From Siphlonurus alternatus (lineage: Eukaryota; Arthropoda; Insecta; Ephemeroptera; Siphlonuridae): 64,000 bases of DNA. The notes beneath the pieces were generated by a model, which worked only from the letters and a program-made list of their open reading frames with translations, made no database searches and was not told the origin of the DNA. Below are positions 53,168 to 64,000 of the stretch, piece by piece. The DNA lies in contig OX463781.1 in assembly GCA_949825025.1 (NCBI GenBank), positions 35,171,537 through 35,235,536 of the forward strand, given 5' to 3'. Position numbers and translations under genes: made by a program. How positions within the stretch are numbered: position 1 is the stretch's first letter; each line of letters starts with the position of its first letter.

Positions 53168-54041
53168 ACCAGAAAAACGTAACTTCTAGATTTTTCGCGA
53201 TCGAGTCTTCCGACTCTTCCGGGTGGACCGGGTGACGGACGATCCCACTGATCCCCTCTCTCGTGGATGCGGTGAACTTCATGGTTATCTCTGCTCTGCA
53301 GATCATAGATGGCGCTTTTACAGCAGCACATTGTGCGAGTGTTCATTTTTCTATCCGATACGTCAATATGACGTCATAAAGACAGGTATGGACATCTGGT
53401 GGATTTTACCTGGGTGATTCTAAAAGTGTCATTGTTTTGATATCTGAGCTTTGCTACTGGCTAAAGTACACGTGTAGTTGAGTCATACTGATTCTATAGA
53501 GGCTGTTTTCAATGCCATCTATTGGTACTTTATGAGGTCAATACCATGATGGTGGAATAGAGAAGGGGTACGGTTCCCCTCCAAAAAAGCAAAAAAAAAA
53601 AAAAAATTACAAAAAACTTGCCAAATTTAAAAAAGGAGACTCGATCGCTATGATAAAAGTTAATGTCAAATTCAGAGACCCTATATATATGTCAAATTAT
53701 TTAGTAATAATCGGTCTCTATTATATTAATTATAATCAACTAACAATTAATTAAATAAAATTATAAATTATCTTATATAAGTATATAACTATATATATAA
53801 TATATATAATTATTATATATCATATAATTATGCCATTTATGCCGCCTATATTTTATTTTGATTAAATTAATTAATTAATATTTTTTAGCAACAAAATGAA
53901 ATTCCCTCCCCACGTGCCATATTATATATGATCGACAGATCGACTAAATAAATTCTTGAAAAAAAGTATTCAAGTATTCGCAAATTTATGAAAACAGTTA
54001 TTGTAAAATGTATCACAAAATGTACACTTTCTATATAGAAT

Positions 54042-54219
54042 GGGGGATATTCACAAAGCACTTTAACCCCCACTTAAGCCCCGATTTTTAACCCTGGTGC
54101 TAAACATGGTGCTAAACTATGAGCTTAACATGGTTAGCCCCTGATTTAGTACCATGTTTAGCACCAGGGTTAAAAATCGGGGCTATAATGGGGGTTAAAG
54201 TGCTTTGTGAATGTCCCCC
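54042..54219. mobile_element. Near-perfect palindromic MITE
   Basis: GGGGGATATTCACAAAGCAC on the left is mirrored by GTGCTTTGTGAATGTCCCCC on the right. Pairing continues inward through TTTAACCCCCA, AGCCCCGATTTTTAACCCTG and GTGCTAAACATGGT to a loop near 54125. 178 bp, stem about 80 bp. No ORF. Confidence 0.82.
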
Positions 54220-54354
54220 TATAATGTATATATATATTACATGCATGCCGACATCAAATTGAAGCTCTCTGGATTCAACATTTTTAAAACTTTTAATTTA
54301 AAATTTTTTACAAAGTATTTTAATGTCCAGATTATATATATAATATAATATATA

Positions 54355-54359
54355 TATAA

Positions 54360-54397
<38 letters not shown>

Positions 54398-54460
54398 TAT
54401 ATATAATAATATAATATATATATATATATATATATAATATATATATATATATAATACAGA
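54355..54460. repeat. (AT)n microsatellite with interruptions
   Basis: Alternating TA runs broken by AATAT words, about 105 bp, between the HSP and pyrophosphatase genes. Confidence 0.9.
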
Positions 54461-55503
54461 AAGTGTACTCGTGTACAAAACAAGATATATGAAATGAAAT
54501 TTATTTGATTTTAGTTGTGGGTATAATATATAACTTTTTCAAGAACTTTAATTGTGATTACCTGTTAAAATGCATGCATATTTACATGCATGGAAACCTT
54601 TATTTTATAATCAACAATTGTAAGTTAAAAAAGAGACCAAAGCAACAATAAAGCGAATTTGACTTAATTTTACTTTTTATTTTACACTTATTTATAAAAG
54701 TGATATACAAATATACTGCTTAAATTATTTAAAAAAAATTACTACAGAGATAAAAAAGTATAATTAATTACAGGATCCACATCAGATAAAAATACAGCTT
54801 AAATATTACTGGAAAGGAGAATTTGGTATTCTAAACCAACGAACAGAAAAATATGAGGGAAATTTTAACGTTTGTAAGAGCAGTTTCAAAAGTATAGCTA
54901 GTTCACGTACTCAAGGTAAAGCTTAATTAACATAGTATCAAAGCTGCAAGCTGCCAGTCAATGAAATACAGTACTGTAGCACAACATTAATTGGCATTGC
55001 TAATTAGTACAGCTATTATTGCTCGATTTCAGATATGCTTGTGCTCTACGGATCAAAAATTGACAATCTGTACTTTTTTATTTGGGTTTTTGGCATTCTC
55101 TATATATATAGTTTGATCTCTAACTATATAATATTATATATATATATATAAATGTAGTGCACATAGAATTATAATTTGTTTCACAGCTGCAGCAAGCTGT
55201 CTAGTGGTCACAAGGATTCATTTGTTATAGTTCATTTTAACAGCAAGAATCATACAAATGATTATGGATTCTATATTTTTTCAGTTTAAATAATTATGTG
55301 TTAAAAAAATATTCAAAATTTTAAGGGGGGGAAAAAAAAAGAAGAGTGTATAGGTATATACTAATAACAATTTAGTTAAAATAAAATAGTAAAATAAAAT
55401 AAATGAAGTTGTCCGTAGGATTTGAAATTTATAGGCAAGAAAAGGTAACATTTAAGCATCGTAGATATGCATGGTTACATTTACCTCCGGCATACTAGAA
55501 CGT

Positions 55504-58177
55504 TTACTTGAGTCGAATGAAGTGCCACTTGTCAACAACGGAATCAATTTCTTGTGTCTCTCCAAGAGCAGGACTGTCGTTTATTGTCTTTTCTGCTGTA
55601 GTAACGTCCATCTTGAACGAGCTGTCAGGAAGGCTAGTAGTGGAGCAACAAATACCCCCAGCATCAGCCTCTTTGGTGTGCAGAGCCTGCCAGAACTTGT
55701 GCACATCTTCAATGATGTGCATTGCAAACTCACGAATCTTTGCCTCGCCATTGAATGCAAACTTGTTCTCAGGTTTCCCATCTGGAATTTTATAGATTCT
55801 AAACCATTCAACAGTTGCTTTGAGAAGGCCAGGACAAAAGCGTTCAACATCTTGAATATCTTTCATTTGCTCTGCTAAAGGATCATTGACATCAATAGCC
55901 ACGAGTTTCCAGTCTGTTTCTCCTTCGTCAATCAGAGCAAGAGTGCCGAGGATTTTTACTTTTAACACTTCTCCTCTTTTAGCGATACGGTGCCCAATCT
56001 CAACAACATCAATGGGGTCATTGTCACCCTTACATCCAGTAGAGGCATCCAAAACTTCAGGGTTCTCCCAGGTTTGTGGAAGAGCACCATAATTCCAAAT
56101 GTAGCCATGATGTGGAAAGCAGTTAGCCACATATCTCAATTTATCTTTCTTAATATCCTGCTTGATTGGGTTCAGTACCTCCTTCAGGCTTATTTCCATT
56201 TTTGCGTTAGTCCAACGAGGAACTTCTACCACCATATTACAGGTATTTTTTTCCTCATCAGCATAAAGTGGAATGCCATGAAAAGGAGAGATGGGTGCAC
56301 CATTCTGGTCTCGAAAATAAACCCGATAGTCGACGGTATTGGGTGTTCCACGTTCCACAATGGAATACATACTTGAAAACGTATTGATTGACTGTCTTAA
56401 TATGTGGTTGAAAGTTCTTCTGGTTTGGTAAAAACGAGTTGCTTTGTAAATAATTGGAGGCCGGATGCACCACAGCATAAAAGCAACAGAGCCTGAAACT
56501 GAAAGAAAAACTTAAAATGTCTAGCAATTTCTCAAATTTTACATACACAGAGGAAAAATAATGAATGATATATGAAATTTAAATAACAATTTAAGGTTCT
56601 TAGTTTTATCAGTTTTATTACCTGCTAAAAAAATAATTTAGAAAAATATAAACGAAATTTGCTTCTGCTTTTTAATCTTGCTGCAAGCCTGCAAGTGAAG
56701 TGGCAAGTGGCATTCGTATCAGCTGATACATTAGGTTGACCAACTGCATAGTTTTTTTTCTAAATCTTCTTGCAAATGAAAACACATACCAGAATAATAC
56801 ACTAAAAATAGTTAAATAATACAAAAATATAGAAACTTATACATAATTTATATAATATGTTATGATTATTGATATGAATTTTGTCTGTAGTAGTTATATT
56901 TCAAAATAATTACAATTTATTATTTTTTCCATATTATCGTAGAATGCACAACAAGTACTTCGTTGCGTTGGCATCTTGTTCAGTAGTTTGTGCCAGCTGA
57001 TTTTCTAACACGTGTTTTGATTGTAATTTTTGCAGTTCGTTGCAGTTTGTATGCTGTTAAAAAATCAGTTTTATAGCAAAGTTTAATAGACTATTTGAAT
57101 TAATGTATGATTATTTAAAGACAGTTTAATTTGAAGGCATAAAATGGTATGTTTATTTTATATTTCAAGTTCTGAACTCTTACTTAAACCTCTCCTGAGG
57201 GCCATAAAACCCGGCACACTGAAACCGAATAAATACATGCATTATGTATTTATGTACCGTATATTTGTTCATTGTATTGCATATTGTATATATACTGTAC
57301 AGTATGCATTAGACAGTATGCAATATGCATACTGCAGTATACATTCAGTACAGTATGATAGCTGTAGCCACATAATATGCTACAATGCCGTAGCTGTAGC
57401 CACATAATATGCTACAATGCCGATCGAGTTTTGGTCTAACGTTCAGAAATCAGAAATAGTTTGCAGGCGCGTATCTCCTCCCCCCCCCTCCTTCCCCCCA
57501 GGTCACCCCTCCCCACACACTCCCACCCCAAATTTAACATCGCGGGATGGGACACCGCCCCCCCCCCCCCCCCCCCTTCCCCCCCCCTCCTTCGTAGAGT
57601 CGCACGCTGGATTGACTCCTGCTCGTTTCCTGTACTGCCTTTAACAGTTAACCCGACACGGCTCACACGGCAAGCGAGAGTTGAGTCTTGAAAATTTACG
57701 GTATTAGTGGCGTGAATGATGTAATTCTGCTTTTATTTAGCCTGCGATTGGAAACCGGTACCAGTGCAAATGCGTCATTTCTGCAAACGTTTATATAAAT
57801 TATTTATTGAACACAAAGAAACTTTTAAGACTCAACTTTTACTTTTGTTCGACTAAATATATAATAATGTAGATGAATCCGAGCCACCACAATAGTTATC
57901 TGCATGAGTGGTGACATATAGTGCAGTTGTCTCATTTAGCGAAACAGTTGTTGGTACACACTGTACCAATAGCTCTATCCCACTCTTTATGACTGTGTAA
58001 CTGACTTATCCAGGGTCGGCTCCAGCGCGCGACTCTGGGGGGAAGGGGGGGATTGCCCACATCACCCCTTCCTTGGATCCGCGCCTGGACGTACCGGTAA
58101 TTGCATTGCAGTATAACAGATCTTAGAATACAGCAACATTAAACTCGATGGCACCACATGCACTCACCTGTCGCCAT
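55504..58177 (-). CDS. PPA1: Soluble inorganic pyrophosphatase
   Basis: Hydrolyses pyrophosphate to phosphate and drives biosynthetic reactions (family knowledge). The body is one exon, 55504-56492. A 10-nt coding exon at 58168-58177 (ATGGCGACAG|gtgagt) joins in frame to give MATGSVAFMLWCIRPP and 332 residues in all. Matches to the family I pyrophosphatase: YADEEKNTCNMVVEVPRWTN, NPIKQDIKKDKLRYVAN, HHGYIWNYGALPQTWE, the metal-binding DNDPIDVVEIG (DNDPIDV at residues 160-166), IDEGETDWK and KPENKFAFNGEAK. The extra N-terminal 44 residues are basic, hydroxylated and acid-poor, which suggests mitochondrial targeting. Initiation at a later Met (MYSIVERG) would give a cytosolic form. The tiny first exon is inference; an ATG at 56478 is the fallback start. 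Confidence 0.93.
56493..57143. other. Region upstream of LARS and first intron of pyrophosphatase
   Basis: AT-rich, holding the probable LARS promoter and 5' UTR (about 56940-57143). A TTCAGTAG initiator-like word lies near 56979, with no clear TATA box. No coding exon on either strand. Confidence 0.4.
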
Positions 58178-61100
58178 AGTGAGATATTATTGCACTGCCT
58201 TTGAGTCTACTGCTGCTACAGTACATTCTAAAATCTGTTAGCTTACATAGAGACTCATACAGTACACAGCTCTCGATCAGCAGTACTTCAAATACATATG
58301 TAAACATCTGTGAGCGCACAAGTCTAATCACTTATCGAGCTCCCAACATAGCTGCATTAGTATGCCTGCCCGAGTTTGGAAGTGAGTTATTTGTATTTCA
58401 ATATTTATGATGTCTTTTTAATACTGTAAGGAAAGAGATGGATCTACGAGATTTCATAAACATTACACCATGTTTCGGTCCAACTATAGTTGCACATTCA
58501 GGTCTTGCTGGATTGACAAGAAGTATTAGAATTAAGTTAGTCCCATGTAACAGTACCCAGCTGATGTGACTAAATAGTTTCTTGACTGATGTCACATTAC
58601 AGTAACATTGAACCTAAAAAAAAAAAAAAAAAATGTGTATGTTTGCAGGCATCTGGAGCAGACCGCAAAGGGACATTCAAAGTTGAATATCTCCAAAAAA
58701 TTGAGCATGAAGTTCAAGAAAAATGGGATAAAGAGAAGTTATTCGAAGAAAATGCTCCCAAAGAGCCCAAGAAAAGCAATGATGATAAATTCTTCGTTAC
58801 TTTTCCATTTCCATATATGAATGGACGTTTGCACCTTGGGCATACATTTTCTCTGTCGAAGTGTGAAGTAAGTTTCAGTTTGCCTTGTAGTAGTGGTAAT
58901 TCTATTCACCATATATTATACTGTGGCTTCCAATGGCTTCATTTTTTTTATTCCTAATGCCTGATATCAGATGCTCACTTCCCTCCACATGCACTTAATT
59001 GCACATGCCCAGATCAGGTCTGATATTAAGGAAGAAATTGGTCCCTATGCTCCGACTTTGCTTGATATCTGGAGTGGTGGGAGAAGCAGGTAGCTGATAT
59101 TTTGACTTAATTGTGAATAGAAAAACGTAGCCTATACTGTATTTCATTTGCCAATGTTAGTCTCATTAAAAACTAGATTTTAGATTGCCCTTTGTTTTAA
59201 TTTGAATTTTGTTTTTCGTCTTCTACGTATATCTTAAAGAAAACTGTGTTTCATTTTCTTCTATAGGACTTAAAATAAGTAAAAATACCACAGGTGTTTT
59301 ATTATTTATGACTTAGAAGTTACAAGTTAGTGTAATCAATATTGGAAGACATTTGAATGTAAGCAATTAGACTGATATTACAAATGATTTTTTTTAGTTT
59401 GCAGTTCGTTATCAAAGACTGCAAGGAAAGAGATGCCTATTCCCGTTCGGCCTACATTGTACTGGCATGCCTATTAAAGCATGTGCAGATAAGTTGAGTC
59501 GAGAAATGGAAAGATTTGGGTACCCTCCCAACTTTCCTGAAGAGGAAGAAGTGACTGAAGCTCTAGAGACAAATTCAGATCCTGTGATTAAGGATAAAAG
59601 CAAAGGAAAAAAGGTAAAAAAAAAAAAAAATAACTTATGTATTATAAATTTTAACAACAACGCTGTTTCACCTCACGTGAGCATTCTAAATTTGTTAATT
59701 TTAAAAACCTCATTGATAAATTGTTACTGGTTTTTAATTGCTTTAATTGGCTTGCTTCATACTATCTATTAGACTTGTCATAATATTTTATATGGATAAA
59801 GAACATGTTACTGTAATTAAAATTAAAATAAATATTACTGCATGTATCATGGAACAAATAGGTAAAGTTACCAACTATAAAATAGGTACATTTAAATCTT
59901 AAATTAATTATTTGAAAAAAATCGAACTAAGTGATATTTATTATTTTAAAAGTAGATAGAAACACATATGATAGAAAAAGATTTGTTGGGAAGGGAGATA
60001 GTTCGAGCTTTTAGCCGTCAGTGACTCAGCAAAAAGAGAAAAATTAATTAAAACAACGCTATGCGTGTATATTAGGTTTGACTCGCCGCTCGTTTTAGAG
60101 AGAGAGAGGGATTTTTTTGGCTTGAACAGCTAGTTTTTGCTAGCAAAATCGTCACACAAATAATACATTTGGTGCGCCACTCTCTAGCCATGGACAGCTG
60201 TTTCGGCCTACTGGGCCTCATCAGCATGGCGAGGAGAGAGAGGCAGCAGCTTCCAGCCAGGTCTACATGAGAGCAAGACTATCGAGCTACTGCCGAAGTA
60301 GCAGAGTTCGCGCGGCCTTTTATACCGGCGATCCGAGTCTCGCAATTATAGCGCGACTCTTCATTGGCTGCTACTTTGTGGGCGCCAAAAGTTTAAATAT
60401 GTAACGCTATCGCAGCAAAAACCATTGACAAGCCAGGGATTTGAAATAAAAGGTAGAGATAGTGGGATTTGATAGAGGGTAAAAGATGGACAACACAGGA
60501 GAAGGAAAAGGAAGAGAAAATCGAACTAGCGATATTAATTAATTATTTGAAAAAAATCGAACTAAGCGATATTTATTTTAAATCTAAAAAATTAAATCTT
60601 AAATTGTTAACAATAAACTTTACAAGTTGTGTTGCATTGTTGCATTGCAGAGCAAGGTGCTGGCCAAGGCGGGAGGTGCCAAGTGGCAGTGGCAGATCAT
60701 GCAGAGCCTCGGGCTGGAGGATGAGGAGATCAAGAAGTTCGCTGACCCTGACCACTGGCTGCAGTATTTCCCTCCGCTGGCAGTTAGCGACCTCAAGAGC
60801 CTGGGCGTGCACGTAAGTCTCAGCAGCACAACGTCCATTAGAATTAGAAATTAGAAAGTTGTTGTGAAACAGAAAGATAACAAAAGTAGAGAGTTTAAAA
60901 CTTAAGTGTGTGCCTCTCAATTGTAGATAATTTAGTTAAAAATCGAATGGAGATAAACAATATCAAGTAGTATTAAAAGGTCGTTATTTCTTTAGACAGG
61001 ACAAGAACTAGAGTTTTTGTTGTGAGCGACCTCAGATATTGGATTCCTTTTGTCTGCTTCTATTGAAGATTTTGTGTTTCCCGTTTAAAATAGTAAAAAT

Positions 61101-63679
61101 AATAGAAAAAGAAGGAAGCACAATAACTTGCTGATTATTGTGAATCTATATACAGTACTCATTCTGTTGAATGAGTTATTCAGTTTTTTTTTATTGACTT
61201 TTTCAATTCAGTATTGTGAAAAAAATGTTTGTTATTAATTTTAATGTATACTGTAGTACTTCTGGTTTGAATATTAGTTAGAACCTATGGGCACTCTTTC
61301 TACCTTTACAGTATATTTTTCTATATTTGTCGTTAATTTTTTAAAAATCATTACTTGTATTGTTTAGGTTGACTGGCGTAGGACTTTCATCACGACAGAC
61401 AGGAACCCATTCTTCGACCAGTTTGTACGATGGCAGTTCATCCGACTGAAGGAGCGTGGCAAGGTTCAGTTTGGCAAGCGCTACACCATCTTCTCGCCAC
61501 GAGATGGACAGCCGTGCATGGACCACGACCGCAGTTCTGGAGAGGGGGTGGGGCCCCAGGAGTACACTCTCGTAAAGATGAAGATGCAGCAGCCATACCC
61601 CCAGAAGCTCAAGTGAGTCACAAACACTGTGAACTTGAGTAATATCAACTTTGTCAGTAATATCAGTAATAATTGGAAGAAAGAAAAAAACAAAAACAAA
61701 AAACAATATTTGCTATAAATATGTACTGTATATATTTTTTTAAAAATATTTTTAATATTTCATATATCGTCGCCTCAGAATGCAAATCACGTAACTACAA
61801 AAAAAAATTATGGAACTTTGACCCTTATGTTCTAGTGAGATAAGTTTTAAAGTTGCATCAAATTTTTTTGTAGTTACGTGATTTGCATTCTGAGGCGACG
61901 ATATACAGTAATTGTATATATTTTTTTTTCTATTTTACTGTACTTAAGGGTAAGGTAACGCCACCAATGTTAAAAAAAATCCCTCACACAAAAATTCTGA
62001 AAAAAATTTAAAATGTTCTCCTCTACACCCCCTATAAGTAGCTAAAATATCAGGTATACAAATTCGATCTAGTTTTTGAGTTATGAATTTTTAAAGTTGA
62101 CTACTTCAACATGGAGAAATGGAACTCCCATGTTAAATTAGTCAACTTTAAAAATTCATAACTCAAAAACTAGATCGTATTTGTATACCTGATATTTTAG
62201 CTACTGATAGGGGGTGTAGAGGAGAACATTTTAATTTTTTTTTCAGAATTTTTGTGTGAGGGACTTTTTTTAACATTGGTGGCGTTACCTTACCCTTAAA
62301 AGAAAGTTAAATACAGCTTGAATTGTATTTATAAGGAAGCTAGTCCATAAACAAATAGCAACCTTAAACTTAAATGGTTTTTATATTATTATATTATAAT
62401 AATATTATTATTTATATACTGTATATATATGTACTGTATATATATATATTTTTTTTTGTCACTCAATTACTCAAATAAAGGAGAGGAGAGAATACAACAA
62501 ATTGAACATTTTTTACACTTTATATTATCATATCAATCAAATTTACTTCTGCTGCAAATAGAAGTAATATTTTTTGGCGTATCATTATTTTTTTTACGGA
62601 TTAACTCCATGAAAAGAGGTTTTCATGATATAATAAACAAATGTAATACGTAATTAATATTTGATGTAAATAAAAAGAAGACATTATGATAATGATGGGA
62701 GAATGGGAGTGAACTTGTTAAATAGTTTTACAAGACATTTAACTGATATTTCAGATCACTGTCTAAGTACCCAGTGTTCCTGGTTGCTGCCACACTACGT
62801 CCAGAGACGATGTACGGACAGACCAACTGCTGGGTGCGTCCAGACATGGCGTACGTGGCGTGTCTCACCAAGCAAGGTGAGGTGTTTGTGAGCACCGAGC
62901 GAGCTGCACGCAACATGGCCTACCAAGGATTCTTCGAGCATGATGGCAAGCCCAACATTCAGCTACGCATCGTTGGACAGGCAAGTCTGATGAAGATTAA
63001 ATTCTTTTGTAGATTTCTGTAGTTGTCACAAAAACAATGTTTTAACTCTCTAAAGTGTTAATATATTAGTCAATTGCTGTAAATTATTCCATGTAGTTCT
63101 AAAGATTTAAGTGTCACCACCATTGTTAATTAATTTAAAAAAAAGAACAGAAAAAAAAATTGACTCCTGTATGCATCACAAAAAGTACATACATATATTA
63201 TTTTGTTGTTACTTTTAAAAACACAAAATAGAAAGGAATAGTTGAACTCTGTATTTTCAGGACATCCTTGGCGTGGCATTGTCTGCTCCTCTGACTTCAC
63301 TCAAGACCATCTTTGCTCTGCCCATGCTCACCATCAAGGAGGATAAGGGCACTGGAGTGGTAACCAGTGTGCCTTCAGATTCCCCAGATGACTATGCGGC
63401 CCTTCAGGACCTCAAGAAAAAGCAGCCTCTGCGAGAGAAGTACGGCATCCGAGATGATATGGTGTTACCATTTGATCCGGTAAGACTTCTACCATTTCTT
63501 CATCTGCAGTTGAGACTTACAAAGAGTCTTGCTTTTAGATCCCCATCATTGATGTACCAGATTTTGGAAACCTTAGTGCAGTAACAGTGTATGAACAACT
63601 CAAGATTCAGAGCCAGAATGATAAAGATAAACTGCAGGCGGCCAAGGAGATGGTGTATCTCAAAGGCTTCTATGATGGG
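57144..63679 (+). CDS. LARS1: Cytosolic leucyl-tRNA synthetase, N-terminal part (runs off the window)
   Basis: Charges tRNA-Leu; class I synthetase with an editing domain (family knowledge). Exons: 57144-57146 (ATG alone), 58649-58867, 59398-59613, 60651-60812, 61368-61612, 62755-62980, 63261-63479, 63539-63679; 477 codons are visible. The first splice gives [20 protein letters not shown]. The HIGH-type signature is HLGH at residues 63-66 in [35 protein letters not shown] follows. The CP1 editing region shows [20 protein letters not shown] and [25 protein letters not shown] and the rest lie beyond 64000. The start exon rests on a single ATG followed by gtatgt at 57147. The intron after 62980 has a GC donor. 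Family identity is secure. Confidence 0.94.
57359..57422. repeat. 32-bp tandem duplication in LARS intron 1
   Basis: Two exact copies, head to tail, of a unit beginning TAGCTGTAGCCACATAATAT. It is preceded by about 120 bp rich in TATGCA and ACTGTA words. Confidence 0.9.
57423..58648 (+). other. LARS intron 1, distal part
   Basis: It holds C-runs (57479-57590), the minus-strand first exon of the pyrophosphatase gene (58168-58177) and its presumed promoter upstream of 58177. A short A tract lies at 58617-58632. No other coding segment is seen. Confidence 0.45.
60070..60370. repeat. GC-rich dispersed-repeat-like block in LARS intron 3
   Basis: It contains GGACAGCTGTTTCGGCCTAC followed by TGGGCCTCATCAGCATGG, a word pair I have seen in interspersed repeats of aquatic invertebrates (memory, unverified). 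There are also GAGAGA runs and CGCGGCCTTTTATACCGGCG. No terminal repeats were identified. The composition differs sharply from the AT-rich intron around it. Confidence 0.4.
61764..61904. repeat. 42-bp perfect hairpin in LARS intron
   Basis: The left arm 61764-61805 (ATATCGTCGCCTCAGAATGC and onward) is the exact reverse complement of 61863-61904. The loop is 57 nt. It is probably a short foldback MITE and is transcribed with LARS. Confidence 0.82.
61944..62299. mobile_element. TTAA hairpin MITE, copy D
   Basis: Same TTAAGGGTAAGGTAACGCCA ends and interior as copies A-C. 356 bp, with the arms paired around a core near 62120. It lies in the LARS intron between 61612 and 62755, 40 bp after the 42-bp hairpin. 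Confidence 0.9.
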
Positions 63680-64000
63680 GTGAGTAATCAGGACGTTTGA
63701 CCTGACAGTATTAATTCGATGATAGGCAAAATACAGGTATTTTCAGTCTTAAATTTGAGGGCCATCATTAAATTTATCTTTAAAATGTCATTCAATTTGT
63801 AGTGTATTGAAGTAGATTGAGTTCTGTGTGCAGAGTGTTTTCAAGACCATTTAAAAGGCTTGTTAGAGTAAAGGACTTACCAATAAAAAGCATGGACAAT
63901 TGCTTTTATAAGCTGATATCTGCAGAAAACAGGAAAGAAAGGAATGGAGTAAAAAGTTGATTGCCTTGCCGCTCTTAGTTTGGACTCGCAATACTCTGGA

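Larger units (their letters stand above)
53041..55503. other. Intergenic DNA between the HSP and pyrophosphatase genes
   Basis: HSP upstream DNA to about 53420, then an A-run near 53588-53606 and AT-rich spacer. A foldback lies at 54042-54219 and TA tracts at 54355-54460. The segment next to 55503 is the 3' flank of the pyrophosphatase gene. No gene is seen. Confidence 0.5.

Noticed and set aside
53106..53417. Open frames upstream of the small HSP
   Set aside because: They overlap the heat-shock-element promoter region on both strands and show no protein family features.
57475..57600. Poly-Pro / poly-Gly open frames
   Set aside because: They are caused by C-runs in LARS intron 1.

Overview
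The window is eukaryotic: AT-rich DNA with spliced genes (GT/AG introns), many simple repeats and many small DNA transposons. The recognisable proteins (TEAD/Scalloped with a [14 protein letters not shown] start to its TEA domain, an ELOVL4-type elongase, a small heat-shock protein, soluble inorganic pyrophosphatase, cytosolic leucyl-tRNA synthetase) point to a metazoan. The 5S-RNA-like retroposon, short TCAGT-type initiators and TTAA-flanked hairpin elements fit a non-vertebrate, and an arthropod or another ecdysozoan is my best guess. That placement is inference. There is no bacterial operon, CRISPR array or obvious virus.

Layout. 1167-12283 (+): TEAD/scalloped, nine coding exons in the window that join into one open frame of 412 codons including stop. 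12284-18975: AT-rich intergenic DNA with a cluster of four hairpin elements (15949-18004). 18975-19345: 5S-like retroposon. 19701-23618 (-): leucine-rich-repeat gene, probably three exons. 24140-25690 (+): 5'-truncated LINE with a reverse-transcriptase remnant. 27896-28145 and 39147-39213 (-): unassigned exon-like segments that share reading phase. 25700-39700 is otherwise a gene-poor, repeat-rich stretch with a 1.5-kb hAT-like element (35101-36634). 39690-48132 (+): ELOVL4-like fatty acid elongase, seven coding exons plus an upstream non-coding exon; its introns hold a nested stack of transposons and a 2.25-kb hAT-like element. 52024-53040 (-): small HSP with heat-shock elements upstream. 55504-58177 (-): inorganic pyrophosphatase. 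57144-63679 and beyond (+): cytosolic leucyl-tRNA synthetase, continuing off the right edge.

The genes are unrelated housekeeping and developmental genes, not a pathway cluster. Two features of organisation stand out. First, the predicted 5' ends of the pyrophosphatase and leucyl-tRNA synthetase genes interlock head-to-head, each start-codon exon lying in the first intron of the other gene. Second, there is a family of near-perfect 355-bp TTAA-flanked hairpins, four copies here, two of them inside transcribed introns. If transcribed they would fold into dsRNA about 170 bp long. Gene models were built by hand from reading frame, splice signals and remembered family sequence; no search or transcript data were available.
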